A model generated the notes under the pieces. The model ran no database searches and was not told the DNA's origin. It saw only the letters and a list, made by a program, of their open reading frames with translations. Positions 8,220 to 16,242 of a stretch of DNA of 54,369 bases are shown here, one piece after another (the first letter of the stretch is position 1; each line of letters begins with the position of its first letter). The DNA is from Roseburia sp. CAG:303 (GTDB lineage: Bacteria; Bacillota; Clostridia; Lachnospirales; Lachnospiraceae), in contig FR900143.1 of assembly GCA_000437755.1 (NCBI GenBank), forward strand, positions 1 through 54,369, read 5' to 3'. The position numbers and the translations under genes were made by a program.

Positions 8220-8335
8220 GACGAAATTCCTAACCGCACAATATTACCTTCCACTTCTTCTGCCTGTACTATTTCTACCGAAGCCATTCCTAATAAAAAC
8301 ATCATCATTCCAATTGTTGTAAACTTCTTAATCAT
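8216..8335 (-). CDS. Small putative exported peptide (39 aa)
   Basis: An ORF of 39 codons starting ATG ATT AAG AAG. It has a lysine pair, a hydrophobic stretch (TIGMMMFLLGMA) and a signal-peptidase-like VQA/EE site near residue 26, leaving about 13 residues. The start is five bases after the stop of the 131-residue ORF, with AGAGG in the end of that ORF as a weak, distant ribosome site. It may be a true small secreted peptide or the 5' remnant of a longer secreted protein. No relative recognised. Confidence 0.4.
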   Translation of the reverse strand: MIKKFTTIGMMMFLLGMASVEIVQAEEVEGNIVRLGISS

Positions 8336-8339
8336 CTTA

Positions 8340-8735
8340 CTATTTTTTTACCTCTTCTAAATTATCATAAACAGGGATTCCATCATATCCCATTAAGTCA
8401 TCAACAGTTTCTATATATTGGTCGAAAAGATACACATCATACTTTTCTCCATTTGTAATCAAATATGTATTATCCTCCATTACAGGAATTCCTTCTCCTG
8501 CATATTCAGTACTATATGGCATTAAATTAAATGACACATTAACCACAAGGATAATAATTCCTGCTTTATCTTTATTAGAATAAAAGCCGTGTATTATATC
8601 ATAGGAATCCACTGCTGTCACTACCATAGTTACGATGTCTTCCACATTTTTCTCAAAATCATCTTCATTCTTTACAACTGTCTTGACACTTGTTTTTACA
8701 GGTAGTATAATGGCGGTCAGAAAAAATACAACCAC
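8340..8735 (-). CDS. Hypothetical membrane-anchored protein (start uncertain)
   Basis: A 131-residue ORF with an N-terminal hydrophobic segment (VVFFLTAIILPV) followed by a soluble, acidic domain rich in Tyr, Asp and Val and ending EEVKK. The assigned start is GTG 8735 without a clear ribosome site. The open frame continues upstream antisense to nadB, so the true N-terminus may be elsewhere or the gene may have lost its 5' end. The nadB promoter lies on the opposite strand inside its first 20 codons. No family recognised. Confidence 0.45.
   Translation of the reverse strand: MVVFFLTAIILPVKTSVKTVVKNEDDFEKNVEDIVTMVVTAVDSYDIIHGFYSNKDKAGIIILVVNVSFNLMPYSTEYAGEGIPVMEDNTYLITNGEKYDVYLFDQYIETVDDLMGYDGIPVYDNLEEVKK
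8679..8711 (+). promoter_or_regulatory. Consensus promoter of nadBCA with overlapping TGTC-tt-GACA dyad
   Basis: TTGACA (8683-8688), a 17-base spacer and TATAAT (8706-8711) form a perfect sigma-A promoter about 50 bases before nadB. The -35 is the right half of the dyad TGTCTTGACA (8679-8688). A niacin-responsive repressor (NiaR/YrxA family) would be the expected NAD regulator in Bacillota. I recall similar operators but cannot confirm the match. Confidence 0.8.
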
Positions 8736-8759
8736 AGATATGTTACAGAGGAATTTAAC

Positions 8760-10046
8760 ATGAGAGATTATTATGACGTTATTATCGTAGGAACGGGAGC
8801 TGCAGGTCTGTACTGTGCCTTAAACCTTCCGGAGCGTAAAAAAATTTTGATTATTACAAAAGATCAGTCTGACCAGTCGGATTCTTTCCTTGCACAGGGA
8901 GGCATCTGTATGCTGCGCGGCGAAGATGATTACGATGACTATTTTGAAGATACCATGCGGGCAGGACATTATGAAAACAATCCAAAGGCAGTGGAACTGA
9001 TGATCCGCAGTTCTAACAGTATTATCCGTGACCTGTTAAACCGCCATGTTGATTTTGCCAGAAAAGCGGACGGCGGACTTGATTTTACCAGAGAAGGTGC
9101 GCACTCCAGACCCCGGATCCTTTTTCATAAGGATATTACCGGAAAAGAGATTACGCAGACTCTTTTAAATGAAGTAAAACAGCTTGAGAATGTGGACATT
9201 GCAGAATATATGACCATGGTGGATCTGATTTCCCGTGACAACATCTGCGGCGGTGTGATTGCAATGAACCGGAATAACGAAGTATTTCCTGTCTATGCGG
9301 AGCATGTCGTACTGGCATGCGGCGGACTGGGCGGTTTATTCCATAATTCCACCAATTATCCGCATATTTCCGGGGACGGCATCGGAATCGCCATGAAACA
9401 TCATGTGGAGCTGGAGCATCTCGATTACATCCAGATTCATCCGACTACACTTTATTCCCAAAAACCGGGCAGAAGATTTCTGATCTCCGAGTCCGTCCGC
9501 GGAGAAGGTGCTCTTCTCTACGATAAAAACGGACAGCGGTTTACGAATGAACTGCAGCCGCGTGACCTTCTGACACAGGCAATTACAATCCAGATGGAAA
9601 AGGACGGAACGGATTTTGTATGGGAAGATATGCGTCCGCTTGGAGAGAAAACCATACTGGAGCATTTCCCGAATATTTTCCAGAAATGTATGGAGGAAGG
9701 ATTTGATCCGCGTAAAGAGCCAATTCCGGTTGTCCCTGCACAGCACTATTTCATGGGCGGTATTTCCGTCAATCTGGCAAGCCGCACTTCCATGCACGGA
9801 CTATATGCCTGCGGGGAAACCAGCTGTAACGGTGTTCACGGCAAGAACCGTCTGGCAAGCAACTCCCTTCTGGAGTCACTGGTATTTGCCAGAAGAGCAG
9901 CCGATGACATTATCTTTGGAGAAACACCGGCATTTAGTAACTCCGTAAGATTAGACCTGAAACAATATGAAGACAGGGAAATCATTCTTGCCGGATATCA
10001 CAGAATGGTAAAAGCAGAAATCGAAAGGATGAAAAAAGTATCATGA
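8760..10046 (+). CDS. nadB: L-aspartate oxidase (NadB)
   Basis: An FAD enzyme oxidising L-aspartate to iminoaspartate, the first step of de novo NAD synthesis. In anaerobes fumarate serves as electron acceptor. The 428-residue protein starts with the dinucleotide-binding motif VGTGAAGLYCA and contains the flavoprotein segments SFLAQGGIC, HSRPRI, ACGGLGGLFHNSTNYP, HPTTLY and the C-terminal GLYACGETSCNGVHGKNRLASNSLLE. It is shorter at the C-terminus than E. coli NadB (about 540 aa), lacking the last helical domain, which is common in Clostridia. The ribosome site is CAGAGGA. First gene of nadB-nadC-nadA. Confidence 0.97.
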   Translation: MRDYYDVIIVGTGAAGLYCALNLPERKKILIITKDQSDQSDSFLAQGGICMLRGEDDYDDYFEDTMRAGHYENNPKAVELMIRSSNSIIRDLLNRHVDFARKADGGLDFTREGAHSRPRILFHKDITGKEITQTLLNEVKQLENVDIAEYMTMVDLISRDNICGGVIAMNRNNEVFPVYAEHVVLACGGLGGLFHNSTNYPHISGDGIGIAMKHHVELEHLDYIQIHPTTLYSQKPGRRFLISESVRGEGALLYDKNGQRFTNELQPRDLLTQAITIQMEKDGTDFVWEDMRPLGEKTILEHFPNIFQKCMEEGFDPRKEPIPVVPAQHYFMGGISVNLASRTSMHGLYACGETSCNGVHGKNRLASNSLLESLVFARRAADDIIFGETPAFSNSVRLDLKQYEDREIILAGYHRMVKAEIERMKKVS

Positions 10047-10894
10047 ATCAGATTACAATGAAATTACAGGCAGACCGCCTGATCCGCATGGCACTGGAGG
10101 AGGATATTACCAGCGAGGACGTTTCCACAAATGCTGTAATGCCGGAATATGCTGCCGGAACTGTGGATTTGATTGCAAAGGAAGATGGTGTCATCGCCGG
10201 ACTGGATGTCTATGCCAGAGTATTTACCCTGCTGGATGAAAAGACAGAAATTATCTTCTTCTGCAAAGACGGGGATACCGTCAGAAAAGGGGATAAACTG
10301 GCGGTTGTAAACGGAGATATCCGTGTCCTTTTATCCGGCGAGCGTGTCGCCCTGAATTATTTACAGAGAATGAGTGGAATCGCCACTTATACCAGAGAAG
10401 TTGCATCGCTTCTGGAAGGAAGCCGCGTCACTCTGTTAGACACCAGAAAGACCACACCGAACTGCCGTATTTTTGAAAAATATGCAGTGTGCATTGGCGG
10501 CGGACAGAATCACCGCTACAATTTATCCGACGGTGTCTTATTAAAGGATAACCACATCGGGGCAGCCGGAAGCATTACCAAAGCCATCCGTATGGCAAAA
10601 GAATATGCTCCATTTGTGCGTAAGATTGAAATCGAAGTGGAAACACTCGAACAGGTAAAAGAAGCTGTCGCTGCCGGTGCGGATATCATCATGCTTGACA
10701 ATATGACACTGGAAATGATGAAACAGGCTGTTGCACTGATTGACGGAAAAGCACAAACCGAATGTTCCGGCAATGTAACGAAAGAAAATATTGCAAAAAT
10801 CCGTGATATCGGAGTTGATTTCGTATCCAGCGGTGCTTTGACACATTCCGCACCGATTCTGGATATTTCCATGAAAAATCTGCACACAGTATAA
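10043..10894 (+). CDS. nadC: Nicotinate-nucleotide pyrophosphorylase (NadC)
   Basis: Quinolinate phosphoribosyltransferase converting quinolinate plus PRPP to nicotinate mononucleotide. The 283-residue product is full length. Recognisable blocks are ALEEDITSEDVST, ALNYLQRMSGIAT, LLDTRKTTPNCR, GGGQNHRYNLSDGVLLKDNHI and SSGALTHSAPILDISMK. Its ATG overlaps the nadB stop by four bases (ATGA), which indicates translational coupling within the NAD operon. Confidence 0.97.
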   Translation: MNQITMKLQADRLIRMALEEDITSEDVSTNAVMPEYAAGTVDLIAKEDGVIAGLDVYARVFTLLDEKTEIIFFCKDGDTVRKGDKLAVVNGDIRVLLSGERVALNYLQRMSGIATYTREVASLLEGSRVTLLDTRKTTPNCRIFEKYAVCIGGGQNHRYNLSDGVLLKDNHIGAAGSITKAIRMAKEYAPFVRKIEIEVETLEQVKEAVAAGADIIMLDNMTLEMMKQAVALIDGKAQTECSGNVTKENIAKIRDIGVDFVSSGALTHSAPILDISMKNLHTV

Positions 10895-10927
10895 AGATAA
10901 AAGATTAGGTAATTGAAAGGAATTCTT

Positions 10928-11845
10928 ATGACGATACAGGAAATTCAGCAGGAAATCCTGCGACTGAAGAAAGAAAAAAATATATGTATTCTTGCACATG
11001 CTTACCAGGGACAGGAAATCCTGGAAATCGCTGACTATATGGGGGATTCTTATGGTCTGAGCGTACAGGCAGCAAAGAGTGACTGTGACGGGGTAATTAT
11101 GTGCGGAGTCCGTTTTATGGCGGAAACCTGCAAGGTATTAAGCCCTCAGAAAAAGGTATGGCTTGCCAATCCGATGGCAGGCTGTCCGATGGCGGACCAG
11201 ATTAATCTTGATAAATTGCACGAACTCCGTGAAAAATATCCGGATTATGCGGTTGTAACATACATTAATACGACAGCGGAACTGAAAACAGAATGTGACG
11301 TATGCGTCACTTCTTCTTCTGCCGTGCAAATCTGCCAGAGCCTTGAAAATGATAAGATTCTGTTTATTCCGGATCCGAATCTCGGCAGTTATGTGGCAAA
11401 ACAGGTGCCGGATAAAACATTTGCATTTTTCAATGGTGGTTGTCCGCGACATATTGTAGTGAGTGCAAATGATGTAAAAAAAGCAAGGCAGGCACATCCT
11501 TCCGCCCTGCTTTTAGTCCATCCGGAATGTCGGGAAGAGGTGTCTTCACAGGCAGATTACATCGGTTCTACCACCGGCATCATGAATTATGCCATTCATT
11601 CTGAGTGCAAAGAATTTATCATTGGTACGGAAAACAGCATTGTGGAGCATTTACAGTTTGCCTGTCCGGATAAGAAATTCTATCCGCTCGCAGTTCCGCT
11701 TACCTGCATGAATATGAAAGTAACCACATTAATGGACGTTTATCACTGTTTAAAAGGCATCGGCGGGGAAGAAATCGAACTGCCGGAAAATGTGATTGAC
11801 GGTGCCGGAAAATGCATCCGGAAAATGGTTGAACTGGGCGGCTGA
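10928..11845 (+). CDS. nadA: Quinolinate synthase (NadA)
   Basis: A [4Fe-4S] enzyme condensing iminoaspartate with dihydroxyacetone phosphate to quinolinate. The 305-residue product shows ILAHAYQGQEILEIADYMGDS at the N-terminus and the cluster cysteine regions CGVRFMAETCK, the HPEC segment and the C-terminal CTCMNMKVT. I start at ATG 10928, seven bases after GAAAGGA. An in-frame TTG at 10913 lies inside that ribosome site. It follows nadC by 33 bases and completes the operon, oxygen-sensitive as expected in an anaerobe. Confidence 0.96.
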   Translation: MTIQEIQQEILRLKKEKNICILAHAYQGQEILEIADYMGDSYGLSVQAAKSDCDGVIMCGVRFMAETCKVLSPQKKVWLANPMAGCPMADQINLDKLHELREKYPDYAVVTYINTTAELKTECDVCVTSSSAVQICQSLENDKILFIPDPNLGSYVAKQVPDKTFAFFNGGCPRHIVVSANDVKKARQAHPSALLLVHPECREEVSSQADYIGSTTGIMNYAIHSECKEFIIGTENSIVEHLQFACPDKKFYPLAVPLTCMNMKVTTLMDVYHCLKGIGGEEIELPENVIDGAGKCIRKMVELGG

Positions 11846-11863
11846 TCATTGACAGCCTCTTCT

Positions 11864-11905
11864 CAGACAGAATTAAAATAACAGAATTTATTTTAATTCT
11901 GTCTG
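11864..11905. terminator. Bidirectional hairpin between nadA and bsh
   Basis: A perfect 17-bp stem (11864-11880 with 11889-11905, cagacagaattaaaata and its complement) around an 8-base loop. The stem is AT-rich near the loop. The right arm includes the last codons and stop of the convergent bile salt hydrolase gene, so it likely ends both transcripts. Confidence 0.75.
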
Positions 11906-12867
11906 TAAATGTGCTGTCCCTGTACAAGGGGATAGCGCATTAAACTGTCAGCATCCAGATCTTCGTGATGCATATCCACCGCCGTAATCTGATGATTTTC
12001 ATAAGTAGTATAATAATAAATACCTTTCTGTGCATTACAACAGGAAGTATATAAGGTAATTTCATATTTTCCGGGTTCTACCTCACAACATCCTCTCTGC
12101 TGATCCACCGATCCCAGAATATGAAAGAACTGGCTCACACTCTCCTCTTCGCTTTCCCCGGATATGGAATTCATCTTTGTAAATACTGCACGCACAAATC
12201 TCGACATGGATGATAAATCACCCGGAAGTCCCATCGCCCCCATGCCACGGCTGTAACTGTCCAGCGAAAATCCCTGTAAAAATTGATTCACCGGCTGTTT
12301 TGGCGATAAATGCATATAATTATTCAACTGGAACATCTGCTTTTCAAACGGCGGATTATTGGTAAGTATTCCTACCGGATTATCGTAAATATGCAGTCCG
12401 TCCTTCATGGATTCCACGGTAACTGCTTCCTCCTTATCCGCAATGATCCAATGCAGTCCTGCACACGGGAACTGCTCACTAAATCTTGTATTCACTACTT
12501 TACTGTGTCCCAGCACTTCTTTTACTTCCTTTACCGAGGCACATACGGATAAAAGATACGGGATAAATTCAAACTGTGCAATACAGTCCACGCCATCTTC
12601 CACCTCGCCATAAAATGCATTTCCTACAAAATTTAATCCTGCGATTCCAAGTCCGCACTCATTCATGGCATCGTAATAAAGCGGATAATCATCTGCCACA
12701 TGCGCCATTCCAATCATCGCATAATGACTCTTATTTTCACCCATATGCCGGAACCGGAACGGATAATTCCGCGGTGTAACCGTCACCTCGTCCCCATAGG
12801 AAAACTCATAATCAAGAGTCCTTCCCATATAAAAATCTTTTGAACTGTAAGTTGCTGCTGTACACAT
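11893..12867 (-). CDS. bsh: Bile salt hydrolase / choloylglycine hydrolase
   Basis: An N-terminal nucleophile hydrolase that deconjugates bile acids, mature after removal of Met1 to expose Cys2. The 324-residue length is typical. Catalytic-site residues visible by family comparison are Cys2, Arg16, Asp19, Asn79, Asn170/171 (TNNPPF) and Arg223 (LPGDLSSMSRFVRA). The selectivity-loop position reads S-R-G (206-208), which in lactobacilli has been linked to preference for glycine conjugates, so the prediction is inference. Penicillin V acylase is the main alternative, but the loop and LPGD block favour BSH. GGAGA precedes the start. A 13-bp hairpin and MITE-like copy B lie directly upstream. Confidence 0.92.
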   Translation of the reverse strand: MCTAATYSSKDFYMGRTLDYEFSYGDEVTVTPRNYPFRFRHMGENKSHYAMIGMAHVADDYPLYYDAMNECGLGIAGLNFVGNAFYGEVEDGVDCIAQFEFIPYLLSVCASVKEVKEVLGHSKVVNTRFSEQFPCAGLHWIIADKEEAVTVESMKDGLHIYDNPVGILTNNPPFEKQMFQLNNYMHLSPKQPVNQFLQGFSLDSYSRGMGAMGLPGDLSSMSRFVRAVFTKMNSISGESEEESVSQFFHILGSVDQQRGCCEVEPGKYEITLYTSCCNAQKGIYYYTTYENHQITAVDMHHEDLDADSLMRYPLVQGQHIYRQN

Positions 12868-12882
12868 AAAAATTCTCCTTTA

Positions 12883-12913
12883 CAATTAACTGTTTTTTTG
12901 AAACAGTTAATTG
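12883..12913. repeat. 13-bp hairpin immediately upstream of the bsh ribosome site
   Basis: CAATTAACTGTTT (12883-12895) and AAACAGTTAATTG (12901-12913) pair perfectly around five bases. It overlaps the gene-proximal end of element copy B. The equivalent place beside copy A carries aattacct / aggtaatt (7831-7850), so both elements end in a hairpin next to a ribosome site. Confidence 0.7.
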
Positions 12914-13104
12914 CAAAACTCATAATTTGTATCTATTGTATATGCAATGACACAATTACTAAGAAGGTACTATGAGGCGGTCGGTACTTAGGTCAGGGCT
13001 ACCTGACCTTATGTATCCGATACCAGCCGAATGTAGCGAGAGCGTGCCTTCGTGTATTGTTTCATTTGCATATACACTTATAAAAATTTAAGTGTTTTGC
13101 AATT
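12909..13104. mobile_element. MITE-like palindromic element, copy B
   Basis: A 196-bp copy, in opposite orientation, of the element at 7867-8062. Long blocks are identical, such as cgaaggcacgctctcgct and ctcatagtaccttcttag. The ends are aattgcaaaac / gttttgcaatt. The apex hairpin is unrelated in sequence to copy A: ggtcagg / cctgacc around gcta (12991-13008). Flanks show near-repeats attaactgttt (12885-12895) and attatctgttt (13102-13112). It fills the gap between the HD hydrolase stop and bsh. Confidence 0.75.
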
Positions 13105-13113
13105 ATCTGTTTC

Positions 13114-14532
13114 TTATGAAATCATTTCCTTAATTTCATTATGCATTCTTTCATAATCATACTTTTTTCCTTTTTCCTCTAAAACATATACCCGGATAAA
13201 TTCTGTCTTATAATTCGCCAGCTTATTGACAACCGACTGTTTATCGCCTGCAAGATATGATAATTGTCCGGTGTCCATATCGTACAGTTTTACTGCTTCC
13301 CTTAAATCTTCAAAGTCTGCATTTTTTTCTGCCACTTTATAACTATTGTGTATTTTTTCAATCATAAGCGGAGCAATCTGGTATCCCCAGCGATCCGTTC
13401 CGATTAATTCCGAAATTTTATCCGGATTTTTCTGTAATTCATATTTTAATACGGAAAATTCCTGAGACGGGGAATTTTCATACATGTCTTTCATTTCAAA
13501 TATAACTTTCGGACGGATTCTGTCCCGGAACATTTCATAAAGCCTTTTAAATTCTTCGTCCTCGGTATGGTCATAGTATTCTTTGGCTGCTGTTTCCAGA
13601 AAGGAATCGTTAAAGCTTAAAAATTTCTCATCATTAATACTCTCCTGTATTTCTTCCAATGACTGATACAAAAAATGACCACTCTGAACCAGACGGATAT
13701 ACATACATTTTACCATGCCTTCAAAAGCGACATTGGTTTTATGGAAAATGACCTGGGAATAATAGAAATATCTGGACATAAGAAAATGTTCCACTACATA
13801 CTGTCCTTTTTTATTAAAAGCCAGCACCTTATTATTTCCGCGAAGGGAAGGATCTTCAACTACCATCAGCAGGCGTACCAGATATTGCAGATTTACCATT
13901 CCATATTTTACTCCTGTCTGATAGGAATCCCTGAGCATATAATCCAACCGGTCTGCATCCAGACTGGAATGAATGAGCTGGGTATACACCATATTTCTTG
14001 CTCCACATTCACCGGTAAATATTTCTCCGATTTCTTCCGGATCCAGACCGTATTTTTCCAGAATTGACCGGAGTTCCAGATTATGCGTCACTATGTATTT
14101 TCCCAGATATTCATGATCGGCTGATTTAGAATGGAAAGAAGCCATGTAATACAATGGTTTTTTCTCTGTTTCTCCCTCACGATCCATGCAATAACTGTAT
14201 ACAGCTTCCCCCAGATGTGACAAAGGATAATGTCCGATATCATGTAACAATGCTGCAACCCGCATTTTAACCACATCTTCCGGATCTAACATTCCCTGTT
14301 TCTCCAGCTGTTCCGTCATCAGACTCATAATATATAAAACTCCGATGGAATGAACATAACGGGAATGTTCCGCACTTGGGAAAATAAAATTCAGTCTTGC
14401 CACCTGTTTTAATCCACGCAGCCGCTGAAACACAGGGGTACTGATAAGATCCAGTTCAAGCTGTGTGATACCGATTCCGCCATACACAGGATCGTTAATA
14501 TATTTAACAATTTTCAGTCTTTCATCTGTCAT
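13114..14532 (-). CDS. HD-domain phosphohydrolase (dGTPase/SAMHD1-like, COG1078 type)
   Basis: A 472-residue cytosolic HD superfamily protein. The N-terminus (KYINDPVYGGI, FQRLRGLKQ) and the metal-binding segment ALLHDIGHYPLSHLGEA match deoxynucleotide-triphosphohydrolase-like proteins. LDADRLDYMLRDSYQTG gives the later conserved Asp. Likely role is dNTP pool or nucleotide hydrolysis, with substrate not predictable. I start at ATG 14532 (MTDERLK) because AGGAGG lies eight bases upstream. The longer in-frame start 14 codons earlier has no such site. Confidence 0.88.
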   Translation of the reverse strand: MTDERLKIVKYINDPVYGGIGITQLELDLISTPVFQRLRGLKQVARLNFIFPSAEHSRYVHSIGVLYIMSLMTEQLEKQGMLDPEDVVKMRVAALLHDIGHYPLSHLGEAVYSYCMDREGETEKKPLYYMASFHSKSADHEYLGKYIVTHNLELRSILEKYGLDPEEIGEIFTGECGARNMVYTQLIHSSLDADRLDYMLRDSYQTGVKYGMVNLQYLVRLLMVVEDPSLRGNNKVLAFNKKGQYVVEHFLMSRYFYYSQVIFHKTNVAFEGMVKCMYIRLVQSGHFLYQSLEEIQESINDEKFLSFNDSFLETAAKEYYDHTEDEEFKRLYEMFRDRIRPKVIFEMKDMYENSPSQEFSVLKYELQKNPDKISELIGTDRWGYQIAPLMIEKIHNSYKVAEKNADFEDLREAVKLYDMDTGQLSYLAGDKQSVVNKLANYKTEFIRVYVLEEKGKKYDYERMHNEIKEMIS

Positions 14533-14622
14533 ACTAAGCCTCCTGACTTTTTGCTTTGTACCTGCCACTGTCATCCAATCACCTGCCTCTTATTCTATTA
14601 TAATTGATTTTACTCAAAATAT

Positions 14623-14868
14623 CTATTCATTTTTCCTTTTCAGCACCTCTATAATGGCATCATAATGTTCCGGCTGGTGCGGAAATGTACAGTTGCTGCA
14701 TACTTTAATGCTTTTGCCTCTGATGTCCATAAATTCCGGATTTCCCGGACAGTTTTTTATATGATACATCGGGCAGTAACAGAACAGGCAGTTAAAATCT
14801 TTTAATCCTTCATGGCAGGGAAAGTATTTGCAGTCCCTGTTTTCAAAAAAACGATATGAACTCTCCAT
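14623..14868 (-). CDS. Cysteine-rich small domain protein of the cobalamin operon
   Basis: An 81-residue protein with about nine cysteines (CKYFPCHEG, CLFCYCPMY, NCPG, VCSNC), matching the cysteine-rich small domain often found beside or fused to CbiA/CobZ-type proteins. It probably binds a metal or cluster, and its role in corrinoid synthesis is unknown. It starts directly after the cbiA stop and is the last gene of the long corrinoid operon. Confidence 0.85.
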   Translation of the reverse strand: MESSYRFFENRDCKYFPCHEGLKDFNCLFCYCPMYHIKNCPGNPEFMDIRGKSIKVCSNCTFPHQPEHYDAIIEVLKRKNE

Positions 14869-16242
14869 CTATGTTACTCCTTTTCTTTTTGCTGCTTTTT
14901 CTACAAAATTTCTGGCAAATGCCGGATTTGAAGGATAATACAGGTGTGGGAATCCCATCCAGTAAGTTTCCCCTGCAAGAATACACGGATAAGTTTTTCC
15001 CGATACCGGCTTTGATGCGATACAATCCTCACCATTTTTTTCACTGTCGAAATAATGAAATTCATGTCCCCGTATTACCTGTCCCTCCGGCAAAAAAGAT
15101 GCTTTCTTTTCTTTTATTTCTATATAGCCGAACCGCACCAGTTTTCCGGTATCATGGCAGCCTGCCGGTATGACCCCGGTCATGCTCTGTTTTTTGTTTT
15201 CTTTATCCTGTATAAATTCATGCAGATACATGAATCCGCCACACTCTGCCACTATCGGCGTGCCGTCAGAAATGGCCTCTCTTATTTGTGATAGCATTGT
15301 CTTATTTTCCCCCAGCTCTTCTGCATACAGTTCCGGGTAACCTCCTCCCAGCAGAATCCCATCACATTCCTGCGGAAGTGTCCTGTCATGCAGTGGCGAA
15401 AAATAACTAAGCCTTGCTCCGTATTCTTCCAGAAGCTGCAGATTGTCTTCATAATAGAAACAAAATGCCTCATCTCTTGCAACTGCTATCACCGGCATAT
15501 CCTTATTCCCAGTGCCTTTTTTTACTTCTTCTATCCCCGGTTGACTTAGTCCGCCCGCTTCTTCTGCAATGGTCATAATTTCATCCAGCGAAACGGTTTC
15601 TGCAAATGCCTGTGAGAGCAGTTTTAATTCTTCTTTGATGTGCGGCAGTTCTTCCGGCATTTTTAATCCCAGATGCCTGCTCTCAATCTGGAATCTTTTA
15701 TATTCTGGAAAATATCCGACTACTCTGATTTTTAATTCCTGTTCAATCAGCGGCTTTAATATCTGATAATAGGATTTTGACATGCGGTTGAACAAAACCC
15801 CTTTGATTAATTTCTTCTCATCATAGGCGAGAAATCCTGCAATTAACGCCAGTATGGACTTTCCCATACCTTTTGCATCGACCACCAGAATAACCGGCGT
15901 ATCCGTAACCTCTGCCAGATGATAGGAAGAACCTTCTTTCCGGACACCACCCAGACCGTCATAAAGCCCCATCACACCTTCTAACACGGCAATCTCACGT
16001 TCCGTTCTGCCACTCAGAAACCGTCTTTTTGTCTGCTCCTCATTGGTAAAAAAGGTATCCAGATTTTTGGACGGAATGTCTATTACTTTCTTATGAAACA
16101 TCGGGTCGATATAGTCCGGACCGCATTTATACGATATAACCTGCTCCCCCCTGTCTTTGAGCGTCTGCAGCAGGGCGCAGGTAAGCATTGTCTTTCCGCT
16201 TCCGCTTTTCGGTGCGGCAAGCATTACACGTCTAATCTTCAT
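14869..16242 (-). CDS. cbiA: Cobyrinate a,c-diamide synthase (CbiA)
   Basis: ATP- and glutamine-dependent amidation of the a and c side chains of cob(II)yrinate. The 457-residue product has an N-terminal dethiobiotin-synthase-like P-loop (APKSGSGKTMLTCAL) and CGPDYIDPMFH. The C-terminal class I glutamine amidotransferase contains GGGYPELYAEEL, the nucleophile region AECGGFMYL and GHEFHY. Start ATG 16242 follows AGGAGCGGG. An earlier in-frame ATG lies further inside the preceding gene. It overlaps the end of the CbiJ-E-T gene by 11 bases. Confidence 0.95.
   Translation of the reverse strand: MKIRRVMLAAPKSGSGKTMLTCALLQTLKDRGEQVISYKCGPDYIDPMFHKKVIDIPSKNLDTFFTNEEQTKRRFLSGRTEREIAVLEGVMGLYDGLGGVRKEGSSYHLAEVTDTPVILVVDAKGMGKSILALIAGFLAYDEKKLIKGVLFNRMSKSYYQILKPLIEQELKIRVVGYFPEYKRFQIESRHLGLKMPEELPHIKEELKLLSQAFAETVSLDEIMTIAEEAGGLSQPGIEEVKKGTGNKDMPVIAVARDEAFCFYYEDNLQLLEEYGARLSYFSPLHDRTLPQECDGILLGGGYPELYAEELGENKTMLSQIREAISDGTPIVAECGGFMYLHEFIQDKENKKQSMTGVIPAGCHDTGKLVRFGYIEIKEKKASFLPEGQVIRGHEFHYFDSEKNGEDCIASKPVSGKTYPCILAGETYWMGFPHLYYPSNPAFARNFVEKAAKRKGVT

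Noticed and set aside
8706..8735. TATAAT at 8706-8711 as part of the coding sequence of the 131-aa ORF only
   Set aside because: With TTGACA at exactly 17 bases on the plus strand it is clearly the nadB promoter, which makes the N-terminus of the opposite ORF doubtful.
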